This document shows, piece by piece, positions 42,561 through 51,663 of a stretch of DNA of 64,000 nt (position 1 is its first letter; each line of letters opens with the position of its first letter). Position numbers and translations under genes: made by a program. Source of the stretch: Streptomyces ochraceiscleroticus (lineage in GTDB: Bacteria > Actinomycetota > Actinomycetes > Streptomycetales > Streptomycetaceae); contig NZ_JOAX01000005.1 in assembly GCF_000720485.1 (NCBI RefSeq), positions 1 to 64,000 on the forward strand. Reading direction: 5' to 3'. The notes below the pieces were generated by a model, which saw nothing but the letters and a program-made list of their open reading frames with translations, was not told where the DNA came from and searched no databases.

Positions 42561-43411
42561 CCGCCACCGACCACACCCCGACACTGGCCCTGTGCTGCGC
42601 CGGCCGCCCCGTCGCCCGGTACGCCTACCGGCCCGGCCTCCCCGCCCGGCTCGCCCCGCGCCCCTATCTGCACCCCGTGACGACCCTGCGCGGCACGCCC
42701 GTCACCGCGCTGATGCCCGCCGACCACCCGCACCACCTCGGCGTGGGCGTCGCGGTCCCGGACGTGGCGGGGCACAACTTCTGGGGCGGCCGGACATACG
42801 TACGCGACCGTGGACCGACCGCGCTCGACAACCACGGCGTGCAGCGCCACGTGGGCTTCAACCTGTGCGACCCGGACGGCTTCGTGCAGGAGCTGAGCTG
42901 GAGCGCGGGGGAACACGAGCTGCTGCGCGAGCGCCGCACCGTCGCGGCCACCGAACTGACCGACACCGCCTGGGCGCTGGACTTCACCTTCTCGCTGACC
43001 AACACCACCCCCGGCCCGCTCTCCCTCGGCAGCCCCGCGACCAACGGCCGCCCCGGCGCCGCCTACGGCGGCTTCTTCTGGCGCGCGCCCAAGGAGGCCG
43101 ACGCGGCCGAGGTGTACACCGCCGATGCCGAAGGGGAGGCCGCCGTGCACGAGAGCCGCGCCGACTGGCTCGCGCTGAGCGGCGCCGACTGGACGTTGGT
43201 CCTCGCCGGCGCCACCGAACCGACCCGTCACGACCCCTGGTTCGTGCGCACCGCCGACTACCCCGGTGTCGGCTCCTCGCTGGCCTGCGGGGAGCGGTTA
43301 CCGATCGCCCCGGGCGACACAGTCGTCCGCCGGATCGTCACCGTGGTCGCCGACGGGCGTCTGCACCGCGACGAGGCCGCGGCGCTGGCCCGGAAGGCGG
43401 TGACGGCATGA
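42557..43411 (+). CDS. PmoA-like protein (DUF6807)
   Basis: 284 aa beta-rich protein. Recognisable PmoA/DUF6807 features: RPYLHPVTTLRGTPVTALMPADHPHHLGVGVAV and HNFWGGRTYV near the N-terminus, FFWRAPKEAD centrally. Named after a methane-monooxygenase-linked annotation that is probably misleading; these proteins cluster with sugar oxidoreductases and may act on sugar derivatives. No signal peptide. Coupled by ATGA to both neighbours. Confidence 0.78.
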   Translation: MTATDHTPTLALCCAGRPVARYAYRPGLPARLAPRPYLHPVTTLRGTPVTALMPADHPHHLGVGVAVPDVAGHNFWGGRTYVRDRGPTALDNHGVQRHVGFNLCDPDGFVQELSWSAGEHELLRERRTVAATELTDTAWALDFTFSLTNTTPGPLSLGSPATNGRPGAAYGGFFWRAPKEADAAEVYTADAEGEAAVHESRADWLALSGADWTLVLAGATEPTRHDPWFVRTADYPGVGSSLACGERLPIAPGDTVVRRIVTVVADGRLHRDEAAALARKAVTA

Positions 43412-45063
43412 CGGCCGAGGACCGCAGGCCGCTCGTCACGGACGGGCCTGCCACCGCCGGCCGGTTCGGCGCCGCCCGCTTCTCCGCCGACCTCGGCGAC
43501 GGCACCTACCGCAACCCCGTCCTCGCCGCCGACTGGTCCGACCCCGACGTCGTCCGCGTCGGCGACGACTACTACCTGACCGCCTCCAGCTTCGGCCGCG
43601 TCCCGGGGCTGCCGCTGCTGCACTCCCGCGACCTGGTCAACTGGACCCTGATCGGCCACGCCCTGGACCGCCTCGAACCGGCCGCGGCCTTCGCCGCACC
43701 GCGCCACGACTGCGGCGTGTGGGCCCCCTCGATCCGGCACCACGACGGCCGCTTCTGGATCTTCTGGGGCGACCCCGACCACGGAATCTTCCAGGTCAAT
43801 GCCAAGGACCCGCACGGGAGTTGGAGTCGTCCGCGCCTCATCAAGGCGGGCAAGGGCCTCATCGACCCCTGCCCGCTGTGGGACACGGAGAGCGGCGAGG
43901 CGTACCTCGTGCACGCCTGGGCCAAGTCCCGCTCCGGCATCAAGAACCGGCTCACAGGGCACCGAATGCGGACCGACGCCACCGGCCTGCTCGACGACGG
44001 CACCACGCTCGTCGACGCGGACGGCATCCCAGGCTGGTTCACCCTCGAAGGCCCCAAGCTGTACCGGCACGACGGCTGGTACTGGATCTTCGCGCCCGCC
44101 GGGGGAGTGGCAACGGGCTGGCAGGGTGTCTTCCGCTCGCGCAGCTTCTTCGGTCCGTACGAGGAGCGCGTCGTCCTCGCGCAGGGGGAGACCGACATCA
44201 ACGGCCCGCACCAGGGCGGCTGGGTGCGCACCCCGGCCGGCGAGGACTGGTTCCTGCACTTCCAGGAGCAGGGCGCTTACGGGCGCCTCGTGCATCTGCA
44301 GCCGATGCGGTGGGGTGGTGGGGGCACCTCCCGCTCGAGCGCAGCCGAGAGTGGGGGAAGCTGGCCGGTCATGGGGGAGGACGGCACCCCGGTACGGGAG
44401 CACCGCAAGCCATCCCTGCCGCCGCAGCCGCCCGCCGCGCCGGCCACCGACGACGACTTCCCCGGCGGGCGGTTCGGCCGTCAGTGGCAGTGGACCGCCA
44501 ATCCTGCCGAGGGCTGGGCGCCCCCGCACAGCGGCGACGGGCTGCGGCTCGGCTGCGTCCGCACCCCCGACGCACACGACCTGCGCCTGCTGCCGAACGT
44601 CCTCACCCAGCGGCTGCCCGCACGCCCCGCCACCGCCGAGGTCGAACTGCGGCTGGAGAGCACGGAACCGGGCGCCAAGGCCGGGCTCACCGTGCTCGGC
44701 GATGCCTTCAGCTGGATCGGGCTGGAGCGCGCGGCGGACGGCACCGTACGGCTGGTCCACCGGTTCGCGGAGGCCGTGGCCGAGAGGGAACGGGACGCCG
44801 CCTATCCGAGGCTCGCGCCCGACGGCCGGGCCCGGCTGCGGATCGCCGTCGGCCCCGGCGCCCGCTGCCGCTTCGCCGCCGACACCGGGGACGGCTGGAC
44901 ACCGTACGGTCAGGTCTTCGCGGCCACGCCCTGGCGCTGGGTCGGCGCCCTGCTCGGCCTGTTCGCCACCGCCCCCGCCGACGCGGGCCACCCCGGCGCC
45001 GCGCGCTTCACGCACTTCCGCCTCACCTGCGATTCGACCGATCCGGCCGATCCGACCGACTGA
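43408..45063 (+). CDS. GH43 family glycoside hydrolase
   Basis: 551 aa. Five-bladed propeller at about 28-330 with YRNPVLAADWSDPDVVRVGDDYY (base Asp), LIDPCPLWD and FTLEGPKLY (acid Glu), followed by a beta-sandwich domain (about 355-545). Exo-acting arabinofuranosidase or xylosidase/galactosidase activity on pectin side chains is likely. No signal peptide, so cytosolic. Residues about 304-317 are encoded by an inserted palindromic repeat (44319-44358) in the linker before the second domain. Confidence 0.88.
   Translation: MTAEDRRPLVTDGPATAGRFGAARFSADLGDGTYRNPVLAADWSDPDVVRVGDDYYLTASSFGRVPGLPLLHSRDLVNWTLIGHALDRLEPAAAFAAPRHDCGVWAPSIRHHDGRFWIFWGDPDHGIFQVNAKDPHGSWSRPRLIKAGKGLIDPCPLWDTESGEAYLVHAWAKSRSGIKNRLTGHRMRTDATGLLDDGTTLVDADGIPGWFTLEGPKLYRHDGWYWIFAPAGGVATGWQGVFRSRSFFGPYEERVVLAQGETDINGPHQGGWVRTPAGEDWFLHFQEQGAYGRLVHLQPMRWGGGGTSRSSAAESGGSWPVMGEDGTPVREHRKPSLPPQPPAAPATDDDFPGGRFGRQWQWTANPAEGWAPPHSGDGLRLGCVRTPDAHDLRLLPNVLTQRLPARPATAEVELRLESTEPGAKAGLTVLGDAFSWIGLERAADGTVRLVHRFAEAVAERERDAAYPRLAPDGRARLRIAVGPGARCRFAADTGDGWTPYGQVFAATPWRWVGALLGLFATAPADAGHPGAARFTHFRLTCDSTDPADPTD
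44319..44358. repeat. Streptomyces-type small palindromic repeat inside GH43
   Basis: A 40-bp segment starting TGGGGGCACCTCCC, with GCTCGAGC centrally and ending GAGTGGGGGA. I recognise this form as a dispersed small repeat commonly seen between Streptomyces genes. Here it is in frame within the coding sequence, adding a Gly/Ser/Ala-rich stretch. Confidence 0.6.
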
Positions 45064-45100
45064 GGCCACCGATTCCGTCCGTACGCCTGTGGGAGCCGCC

Positions 45101-47083
45101 ATGCCGTACCTCCGTAGAAAGCGCTTGCTGGCCAGAGCCCTGGCCGCCACGACCGCCCTCGCGGCGGCCCTGGGCCTGGGGGCGCAGACCCCCGCCGGGG
45201 CCGCCGAACCACCCCGGCCACCGGAAACCGCCGCCGCCCAAGGCGCGTCCGCCGACCGCCCGCACGGCTTCGCCTCCCTCGCGGGCGGCACCACCGGCGG
45301 GGCCGGCGGCAAGGTGGTCACCGTCCGCACCCAGGCCGACCTGGCCAAGTACGCTGCCGCCGACGAGCCGTACATCATCCGCGTCGCCGCTGCCATCGAC
45401 GTCGCACCGTTCGGTTCGGACATCGAGGTCGCCTCGGACAAGACGATCGTCGGCGTCGGCACCAGCGGCGAGATCGTCCACGGCGAGCTACATCTGAACC
45501 CCGGCACGCACAACGTCATCATCCGCAACCTGACCATTCGCGACTCCTATGTGGAGGGCGACTGGGACGGCAAGACTACGGACTTCGACGCCATCCAGAT
45601 GGACTCCGTGCACCACATCTGGATCGATCACAACCGCTTCACGCACATGGGCGACGGACTGCTCGACGTCCGCAAGAACAGTGAGTACATCACCGTCTCC
45701 TACAACCGCTTCGACACGCACAACAAGGCGTTCGGCATCGGCTGGACCGACGACGTCCGGACGCAGATCACCATCGACCACAACTGGTTCCGCGGCACCA
45801 AACAGCGCAACCCGTCCGCCGACAACTGCGCGTACGCGCACCTCTACAACAACTACCTCTCCGCACAGGTCGACGACGGCGATCCGGTGTGGTCCTACGG
45901 GAACTACGCCCGCGGCCGCACGAAGATGGTGATCGAGAACAGCTACTACGACGGCGTCCAGCACCCCTATCAGGCCGATGACACCGCCGAGTTGGTGCAG
46001 CGCGGCTCCATCCTGAAGGGCACCACGGGGCGGCACGACACCCGTGGCACCGCCTTCGACCCGCACGCCTTCTACTCCTACCGGCTCGACCCGGCCGCCG
46101 CCGTGCCCGCCCTGGTGAAGAAGTTCTCCGGCCCCCAGCGCACCCTCGGCACCGACACCGTCCTGCACGTCCCCGCCGACTATCCCACCGTCCAGGCGGC
46201 GGTCGACGCCGTGCCGGCCGGCAACGACGGCCCGGTCACGCTGGCGCTCGCGCCCGGGACGTACCGCGAGCAGGTGCGGATCCCGGCCACCAAGCCGTAC
46301 CTCACCCTCCTCGGCACCGGTGACGACCGCGCGGACACCGTGATCGTGTACGACACGCCCAACGAGTACGGCGGCTCGTCGGGCAGCGCCACCGTACTGA
46401 TCGCCGCACACGACGTGACGTCCCGTCACCTCACCTTCGTCAACGCCTTCGACGAGGCCGCGCACGACCTGGACAGCGAGCAGGCGCTCGCCATGAAGAC
46501 GACGGGCGACCGGATCGTCTTCGAGGACACCGCCTTCAAAGGCAACCAGGACACCCTGATGACGGACAGCCCGAAGCTCGACACGGTCAGCCGGGTCTAC
46601 CTCCGCGACTCTTACATCGAAGGCGATGTGGACTTCATCTACGGACGCGCCACCACCGTCATCGAGAACTCGGTCATCAAGGCGCTCAGCCGCGGCTCGG
46701 ACACCAACAACGGTTACCTCACCGCCGCCTCGACCTGGAAGGACAACCCGTACGGCTTCCTGATCACCGGCTCCCGCGTCGTCAGCGACGCGCCCGCCGG
46801 CACCTTCCACCTCGGCCGCCCGTGGCACCCGGGCGGCGAGCCCGACGCCATCGCCCAAGTCCTCATCCGGGACACCGAACTGCCCGCCGCCATCAAGGCG
46901 TCGCCCTGGACCGACATGGGCGGCTTCTCCTGGCGGGACGCCCGGTTCAGTGAGTACCGGAATGACGGCCCGGGCGCGGCCGTCACCGCCGACCGTCCGC
47001 AGATGAGCACCGAGGACGCCGCCCGCCACGAGGTGGCCGACTACCTGAACGGCACGGACAACTGGGCGCCGTACCGCCGCTGA
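45101..47083 (+). CDS. Pectate lyase (PL1) - pectin methylesterase (CE8) fusion
   Basis: 660 aa secreted bifunctional enzyme. Signal peptide (about 1-34). PL1 beta-helix at about 55-340: HIWIDHNRFTHMGDGLLDVRKNSEYITVSYNRF and a downstream RNPSADNCAYAHLYNN segment. CE8 beta-helix at about 347-650: GNQDTLM, YIEGDVDFIYG with catalytic Asp, and LGRPWHPGG with catalytic Arg. The esterase removes methyl groups, making the substrate its lyase half cuts. GGGAG before the ATG. The shared operator-like sequence lies at codons 6-10. Confidence 0.92.
   Translation: MPYLRRKRLLARALAATTALAAALGLGAQTPAGAAEPPRPPETAAAQGASADRPHGFASLAGGTTGGAGGKVVTVRTQADLAKYAAADEPYIIRVAAAIDVAPFGSDIEVASDKTIVGVGTSGEIVHGELHLNPGTHNVIIRNLTIRDSYVEGDWDGKTTDFDAIQMDSVHHIWIDHNRFTHMGDGLLDVRKNSEYITVSYNRFDTHNKAFGIGWTDDVRTQITIDHNWFRGTKQRNPSADNCAYAHLYNNYLSAQVDDGDPVWSYGNYARGRTKMVIENSYYDGVQHPYQADDTAELVQRGSILKGTTGRHDTRGTAFDPHAFYSYRLDPAAAVPALVKKFSGPQRTLGTDTVLHVPADYPTVQAAVDAVPAGNDGPVTLALAPGTYREQVRIPATKPYLTLLGTGDDRADTVIVYDTPNEYGGSSGSATVLIAAHDVTSRHLTFVNAFDEAAHDLDSEQALAMKTTGDRIVFEDTAFKGNQDTLMTDSPKLDTVSRVYLRDSYIEGDVDFIYGRATTVIENSVIKALSRGSDTNNGYLTAASTWKDNPYGFLITGSRVVSDAPAGTFHLGRPWHPGGEPDAIAQVLIRDTELPAAIKASPWTDMGGFSWRDARFSEYRNDGPGAAVTADRPQMSTEDAARHEVADYLNGTDNWAPYRR
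45117..45130. promoter_or_regulatory. Second copy of the operator-like 14-mer
   Basis: GAAAGCGCTTGCTG is the exact reverse complement of the 14-mer at 22697-22710. It lies 17 bp inside the PL1-CE8 gene. Operators just inside genes can act as roadblocks. Chance is possible because the site is also coding (RKRLL). Confidence 0.4.
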
Positions 47084-47116
47084 CCCCCCTTTCGTACGAG
47101 CAGAGAAGAGCCGACC

Positions 47117-48469
47117 ATGACCAGCATCCTCCGCGGGGGCAGACGCTCCCGGATGACCGCGGCCCTCGCCCTCACCGCAGCGCTCGCGCTCACCGCCACC
47201 GCCTGCGGCGACGACGGCAGCGGCGTCGCGGGCGAGTCCGGTGCCGAGGGCTCCGGCAAGGGCACGATCACCTTCTGGGACAACAACGGCGGCGTCCGCA
47301 CCGACGTCTGGAAGGAGATCATCAAGGACTTCGAGAAGGCGAACCCCGACATCGACGTCGACTACGTCGGGATCGCCGCGACCGAGGTGCAGTCCAAGTA
47401 CGACACGGCCATTCAGGGCGGCGGCCTGCCCGACGTCGGCGGCATCGGCGCCGCGATGCTCGCCGGCATCAGCGCCCAGAACGCCCTGGAGCCGCTGGAC
47501 GGGCGCCTGAAGGACAGCGCGCTCGACGGCAAGCTCAACGCGCGCATGGTGAAGAGCGTCCGCTCGGCGGCGGGCGGCAAGCAGCTCTACACCGTCCCCA
47601 TGCACGCCACCAACGGCGTGCTCTACTACCGCACCGACCTGTTCAAGGCCGCGGGGCTGCCCGCGCCCACCACCTGGTCCGCGTTCTACGAGGCGGCCGA
47701 GAAGCTCACCGACAAGCGGGCCAACAAGTTCGGCTACACCATCCGCGGCGGCGCCGGCTCCCTCGCGCAGGCGCTGGACGCGATGTACGGCCAGTCCGGC
47801 ATCACCAGCTTCTGGGAGAAGGACGGCCTGCACACCACCGTCGACGACCCGAAGAACGTCGCGGCGCTGGAGAAGTACGTCGCGCTCTACAAGAAGAACA
47901 CCCCCGCCGCCGACATCAACAACGACTTCACCAAGATGGTCGCCCAGTGGGACAGCGGCGAGATCGGCATGCTCAACCACAACATGGGCTCCTACCAGGA
48001 CCATGTGAAGGCGCTCGGCACGAAGAAGTTCCGCGGCATACCCAACCCGGCGCTGGGCGACGGCACCCGGGTGATGGTGTCCAACCCGGTCGACGGTCTC
48101 GGCCTCTTCAAGTCGGGCAAGAACAAGGCGGCGGCCTGGAAGTTCATCGAATTCGCCGCCTCGCACGCGGCCAACAGCAAATGGAGCGAGTCGGCCGGCA
48201 CCATCCCGTCCAACCTCGAAGCGGCCGAGGACGGCTGGGTGCAGAAGTCCGAGACCACCAAGCTCGGTGCCGAGGCGCTGAACAGCGACCACACAAAGAT
48301 CGTCGACCTGCCGTACTACCTGCCCGACTGGAACACCCTCTCCAAGGCCGACAACGAGCCCGCCTTCCAGAAGGTGCTGCTCGGCAAGACGACACCGAAG
48401 GACTTCCTGGCCTCCCTCGCCGACCAGCTCGACGCGGCGCAGGCGGAGTGGAAGCAGCAGAACAAGTGA
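47117..48469 (+). CDS. Sugar ABC transporter substrate-binding lipoprotein (operon 2)
   Basis: 450 aa. Signal with lipobox TATAC near residue 30. Binding-protein fold: TITFWDNNGGVRTDVWKEII, LPDVGGIGAAMLAGI, YTVPMHATNGVLYYRTDLFKAAGLP, TTWSAFYEAAEKL. Probably supplies the permeases at 39605-41388 with oligogalacturonides or other pectin fragments (inferred from context). Overlaps the next gene by GTGA. Confidence 0.9.
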   Translation: MTSILRGGRRSRMTAALALTAALALTATACGDDGSGVAGESGAEGSGKGTITFWDNNGGVRTDVWKEIIKDFEKANPDIDVDYVGIAATEVQSKYDTAIQGGGLPDVGGIGAAMLAGISAQNALEPLDGRLKDSALDGKLNARMVKSVRSAAGGKQLYTVPMHATNGVLYYRTDLFKAAGLPAPTTWSAFYEAAEKLTDKRANKFGYTIRGGAGSLAQALDAMYGQSGITSFWEKDGLHTTVDDPKNVAALEKYVALYKKNTPAADINNDFTKMVAQWDSGEIGMLNHNMGSYQDHVKALGTKKFRGIPNPALGDGTRVMVSNPVDGLGLFKSGKNKAAAWKFIEFAASHAANSKWSESAGTIPSNLEAAEDGWVQKSETTKLGAEALNSDHTKIVDLPYYLPDWNTLSKADNEPAFQKVLLGKTTPKDFLASLADQLDAAQAEWKQQNK

Positions 48470-49272
48470 CCCTCACGCGTCGTCGGGTGGCCGCGGCGCT
48501 CGCGGGCCTCCCGCTCGCGCTCGCCGCGGCCCCGGCCGCCCTCGCCCGCACAGGAGACCACCGCCCGATGCCCACCCTCCACCTCGCCGGCGACTCCACC
48601 GCCGCCCAGAAATACGCCGACGCCGCACCCGAAACCGGCTGGGGCATGGCCCTCCCCTTCTTCCTCCACCGCGACATCTCGGTCGCCAACCACGCCGTCA
48701 ACGGCCGCAGTTCGAAGAGCTTCATCGACGAGGGACGGCTGACCGCCGTCCTCGCCGAGCTCCGTCCCGGCGATCTCCTCCTCGTCCAGTTCGGCCACAA
48801 CGACGAGAAGGCCGAGGACCCCGCCCGGTACACCGAGCCCTGGACGACGTACCAGGAGTACCTGCGCCAGTACGTGACGGAGGCGCGGGCACGTGGCGCG
48901 CGGCCGGTGCTGCTCACCTCCGTGGAGCGCCGGAAGTTCGACGCCGGGGGCAACGCCCTGCCCACGCACGGTGCCTACCCGGCCGCGATGCGGGCCCTGG
49001 CCGCCGAGGCGGACGTCCCGCTGCTCGACATCCAGGAACACTCCCTCGCCCTGTGGCAGAAGCTCGGCCCCGAGGAGACGAAGACCTACTTCAACTGGAC
49101 CCCGGCCGAGCAGGACAACACCCACTTCAACCCGCCCGGCGCGATCGCCGTCGCCCGCCTGGTCGCGGCCGGACTGCGGGCGACGCGGCTGCTGGCGGCC
49201 TCCGGCACACGCCGCCTCGACGACGACATCCCGGCGTCCTGGATCACCTGGCCGGAAGGGGACGGAGCATGA
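48466..49272 (+). CDS. Rhamnogalacturonan acetylesterase (CE12, SGNH)
   Basis: 268 aa. RRRVAAALAG signal, then SGNH blocks: LAGDSTAAQKY, GWGMALPFFL, QFGHNDEK and DNTHFNPPGA. A compact CE12 enzyme without the extra N-terminal module of the paralogue at 29212. Secreted pectin/RG-I deacetylation expected. Confidence 0.9.
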   Translation: MTLTRRRVAAALAGLPLALAAAPAALARTGDHRPMPTLHLAGDSTAAQKYADAAPETGWGMALPFFLHRDISVANHAVNGRSSKSFIDEGRLTAVLAELRPGDLLLVQFGHNDEKAEDPARYTEPWTTYQEYLRQYVTEARARGARPVLLTSVERRKFDAGGNALPTHGAYPAAMRALAAEADVPLLDIQEHSLALWQKLGPEETKTYFNWTPAEQDNTHFNPPGAIAVARLVAAGLRATRLLAASGTRRLDDDIPASWITWPEGDGA

Positions 49273-50561
49273 CCACGCGCACCACCCTCCTCGCACTGGC
49301 GGGCTGCGCGGCGCTCGCCCTCACCGCGGCCGGCCCGGCCCACGCGGCGCCGCCCCGCGATGTGCCGCAGACCCGTGACGTGCTGCCCGCGCACGACGGC
49401 TGGGCGTCAGCGGCCGGTGGCACCACCGGCGGCGCGGGCGCCGACGCCGCGCACACCTATACGGTCACGACCTGGGCGGAGCTGCGGGCCGCGCTCGCCG
49501 ACGACCCTGGCGCCCCGAGGATCATCAAGGTCGAGGGCACCCTGGACGCGACCGGCGGCGGCTGTGCCTCCTTCGCCGCCGACGGCTACGACTTCGCCCG
49601 CTACCTCGCCGACTACGACCCCGCCGTGTGGGGCCGCGACCGCCCGGTCAGCGGCGAGCAGGAGGACCTGCGCGCCGCCTCGCAGCGGAACCAGGGCGCG
49701 GCCGTCAAGGCGCACGTCCCGGCGAACACCACGCTCATCGGCGTCGGAAAGCACGCCGGAATCGTCGGCGGCAGCCTCCAGATCGAGAACGTCGACAACG
49801 TCATCGTCCGCAATCTCACCACCGAGTCCCCGCTGGACTGCTTCCCGCAGTGGGACCCGACGGACGGCGCGACCGGCGCCTGGAACTCCGAGTACGACAG
49901 CATGGTGGTCACCGGCTCCACCCACGTCTGGCTCGACCACAACACCTTCACCGACGGCGCCCACCCCGACAGCTCACTGCCGGAGTACTACGGCGAGCTG
50001 TACCAGCGGCACGACGGCGAGCTGGACATCGTGCGCGGCGCGGACCTGGTCACCGCTTCCTGGAACGTCTTCGCCGACCACGACAAGACCCTGATGATCG
50101 GCAACAGTGACAGCGCGGCCGCCACCGACCGCGGCAGGCTCCGCGTCACCCTGCACCACAACCTCTTCCGCGACGTCGTCGAGCGCGCACCGCGCGTCCG
50201 CTTCGGCAAGGTCGACGCCTACAACAATCACTACGTGGCCGGGCCGGACACGCGGTACGTCTACAGCTTCGGCATCGGCATCGAGTCCCAACTGGTCGCC
50301 GAGAAGAACGCGTTCACCCTGCCCAGCGGCACCGGCGCGGGACGCGTGCTGAAGAAGTGGAAGGACGCGCCGGTCACCGCGGCCGGCAACCGCGTCAACG
50401 GCCGCCCGGTCGATCTGATCGCCGTGCACAACGCGGAGGTCCCCGAGGAACACCTGCGGTCCGGCGCGGGCTGGACGCCCGTCCTGCGGACCCGGGTGGA
50501 CGACCCGCGCGCCGTCCCGGGCCTCGTCGGCCACCGGGCGGGGGCGGGGCGGCTGGGCTGA
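49269..50561 (+). CDS. Pectate lyase (PL1)
   Basis: 430 aa. Signal peptide to about residue 27, then the PL1 beta-helix: VPANTTLIGVGKHAGIVGGSL, HVWLDHNTFTDG, DIVRGADLVTASWNVFADHDKTLMIGN and RAPRVRFGKVDAYNNHY with the catalytic-region Arg. Secreted calcium-dependent lyase. Last gene of operon 2. Confidence 0.93.
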   Translation: MTTRTTLLALAGCAALALTAAGPAHAAPPRDVPQTRDVLPAHDGWASAAGGTTGGAGADAAHTYTVTTWAELRAALADDPGAPRIIKVEGTLDATGGGCASFAADGYDFARYLADYDPAVWGRDRPVSGEQEDLRAASQRNQGAAVKAHVPANTTLIGVGKHAGIVGGSLQIENVDNVIVRNLTTESPLDCFPQWDPTDGATGAWNSEYDSMVVTGSTHVWLDHNTFTDGAHPDSSLPEYYGELYQRHDGELDIVRGADLVTASWNVFADHDKTLMIGNSDSAAATDRGRLRVTLHHNLFRDVVERAPRVRFGKVDAYNNHYVAGPDTRYVYSFGIGIESQLVAEKNAFTLPSGTGAGRVLKKWKDAPVTAAGNRVNGRPVDLIAVHNAEVPEEHLRSGAGWTPVLRTRVDDPRAVPGLVGHRAGAGRLG

Positions 50562-50671
50562 CGCGCCAGGGTTACCGCCGGTTGCCGAGACCGGTGATTC
50601 TGCCGATGTGCGAAGGGGCTGCACGGCACGAGAGTGGCGGTCGTCAGTGACCGTTACCGAGAGGAACCGTC

Positions 50672-51604
50672 GTGCAGCAGCACACCAGTGTGTCCGTGCG
50701 CAGTCCGGAACGGCAGGGGAGCAGCCGGCTCAGAACCCGGCTGACGCGGTGGGGGCTGGCCGGCCTCCTGGCCGCGGGCACCCTGCTCACCTCGCAGGCC
50801 GGGCCGGCCGGGGCCGCGGACAACCCGTACGAGCGCGGCCCCGCGCCCACCGTCTCCAGCATCGAGGCGTCCCGCGGCCCGTACGCCGTCTCCCAGACCA
50901 GCGTCTCCTCCCTGAGCGTCACCGGCTTCGGCGGCGGCACCATCTACTACCCGACCTCGACCAGCGACGGGACCTTCGGCGCCGTCGCCATCTCGCCCGG
51001 CTACACCGCCTACCAGTCGTCCATCGCCTGGCTCGGCCCGCGGCTGGCCTCCCAGGGCTTCGTCGTGTTCACCATCGACACCAACACCACGCTCGACCAG
51101 CCCGACAGCCGCGGGCGCCAACTCCTCGCCGCACTGGACTACTTGACCGGGCGCAGCTCCGTACGTGACCGGATCGACAGCAGCCGGCTCGGCGTCATGG
51201 GCCACTCGATGGGCGGCGGCGGCACGCTGGAGGCCGCCAAGAGCCGGCCGTCCCTGCAAGCTGCGATCCCGCTGACCGGCTGGAACCTCGACAAGACCTG
51301 GCCGGAGATCACCACCCCGACGCTCGTCGTCGGCGCCGACGGCGACACCATCGCGCCGGTCGCGACGCACTCCGAGCCGTTCTACGAGAGCCTGCCCGGC
51401 TCGCTCGACAAGGCGTACCTGGAGCTGAACAACGCGACGCACTTCACCCCGAACACCTCCAACACCACGATCGCGAAGTACAGCATTTCGTGGCTCAAGC
51501 GGTTCATCGACAACGACACCCGCTACGAGCAGTTCCTCTGCCCGCTGCCGCGGCCGAGCACGACGATCGAGGAGTACCGGGGCAACTGCCCGCACACGTC
51601 CTGA
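50672..51604 (+). CDS. Secreted cutinase / PET-hydrolase-like polyester hydrolase
   Basis: 310 aa. Signal peptide about 1-48, then an alpha/beta hydrolase closely matching Thermobifida cutinases and [13 protein letters not shown] start, [18 protein letters not shown]. Triad Ser179, Asp225, His257. Residues lining the polyester-binding cleft are kept: Tyr111, Met180, Trp204. Cys290 and Cys306 are placed for the C-terminal disulphide. Natural role probably cutin cleavage. GTG start after GAGAGGAA. Own transcription unit, 110 bp after the pectin operon. Confidence 0.93.
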   Translation: MQQHTSVSVRSPERQGSSRLRTRLTRWGLAGLLAAGTLLTSQAGPAGAADNPYERGPAPTVSSIEASRGPYAVSQTSVSSLSVTGFGGGTIYYPTSTSDGTFGAVAISPGYTAYQSSIAWLGPRLASQGFVVFTIDTNTTLDQPDSRGRQLLAALDYLTGRSSVRDRIDSSRLGVMGHSMGGGGTLEAAKSRPSLQAAIPLTGWNLDKTWPEITTPTLVVGADGDTIAPVATHSEPFYESLPGSLDKAYLELNNATHFTPNTSNTTIAKYSISWLKRFIDNDTRYEQFLCPLPRPSTTIEEYRGNCPHTS

Positions 51605-51663
51605 TCCCGCCCCGTGGGACACCGGGGACGGAGGGGTTCCGTGACCGTTTACGCGCCAGTAAC

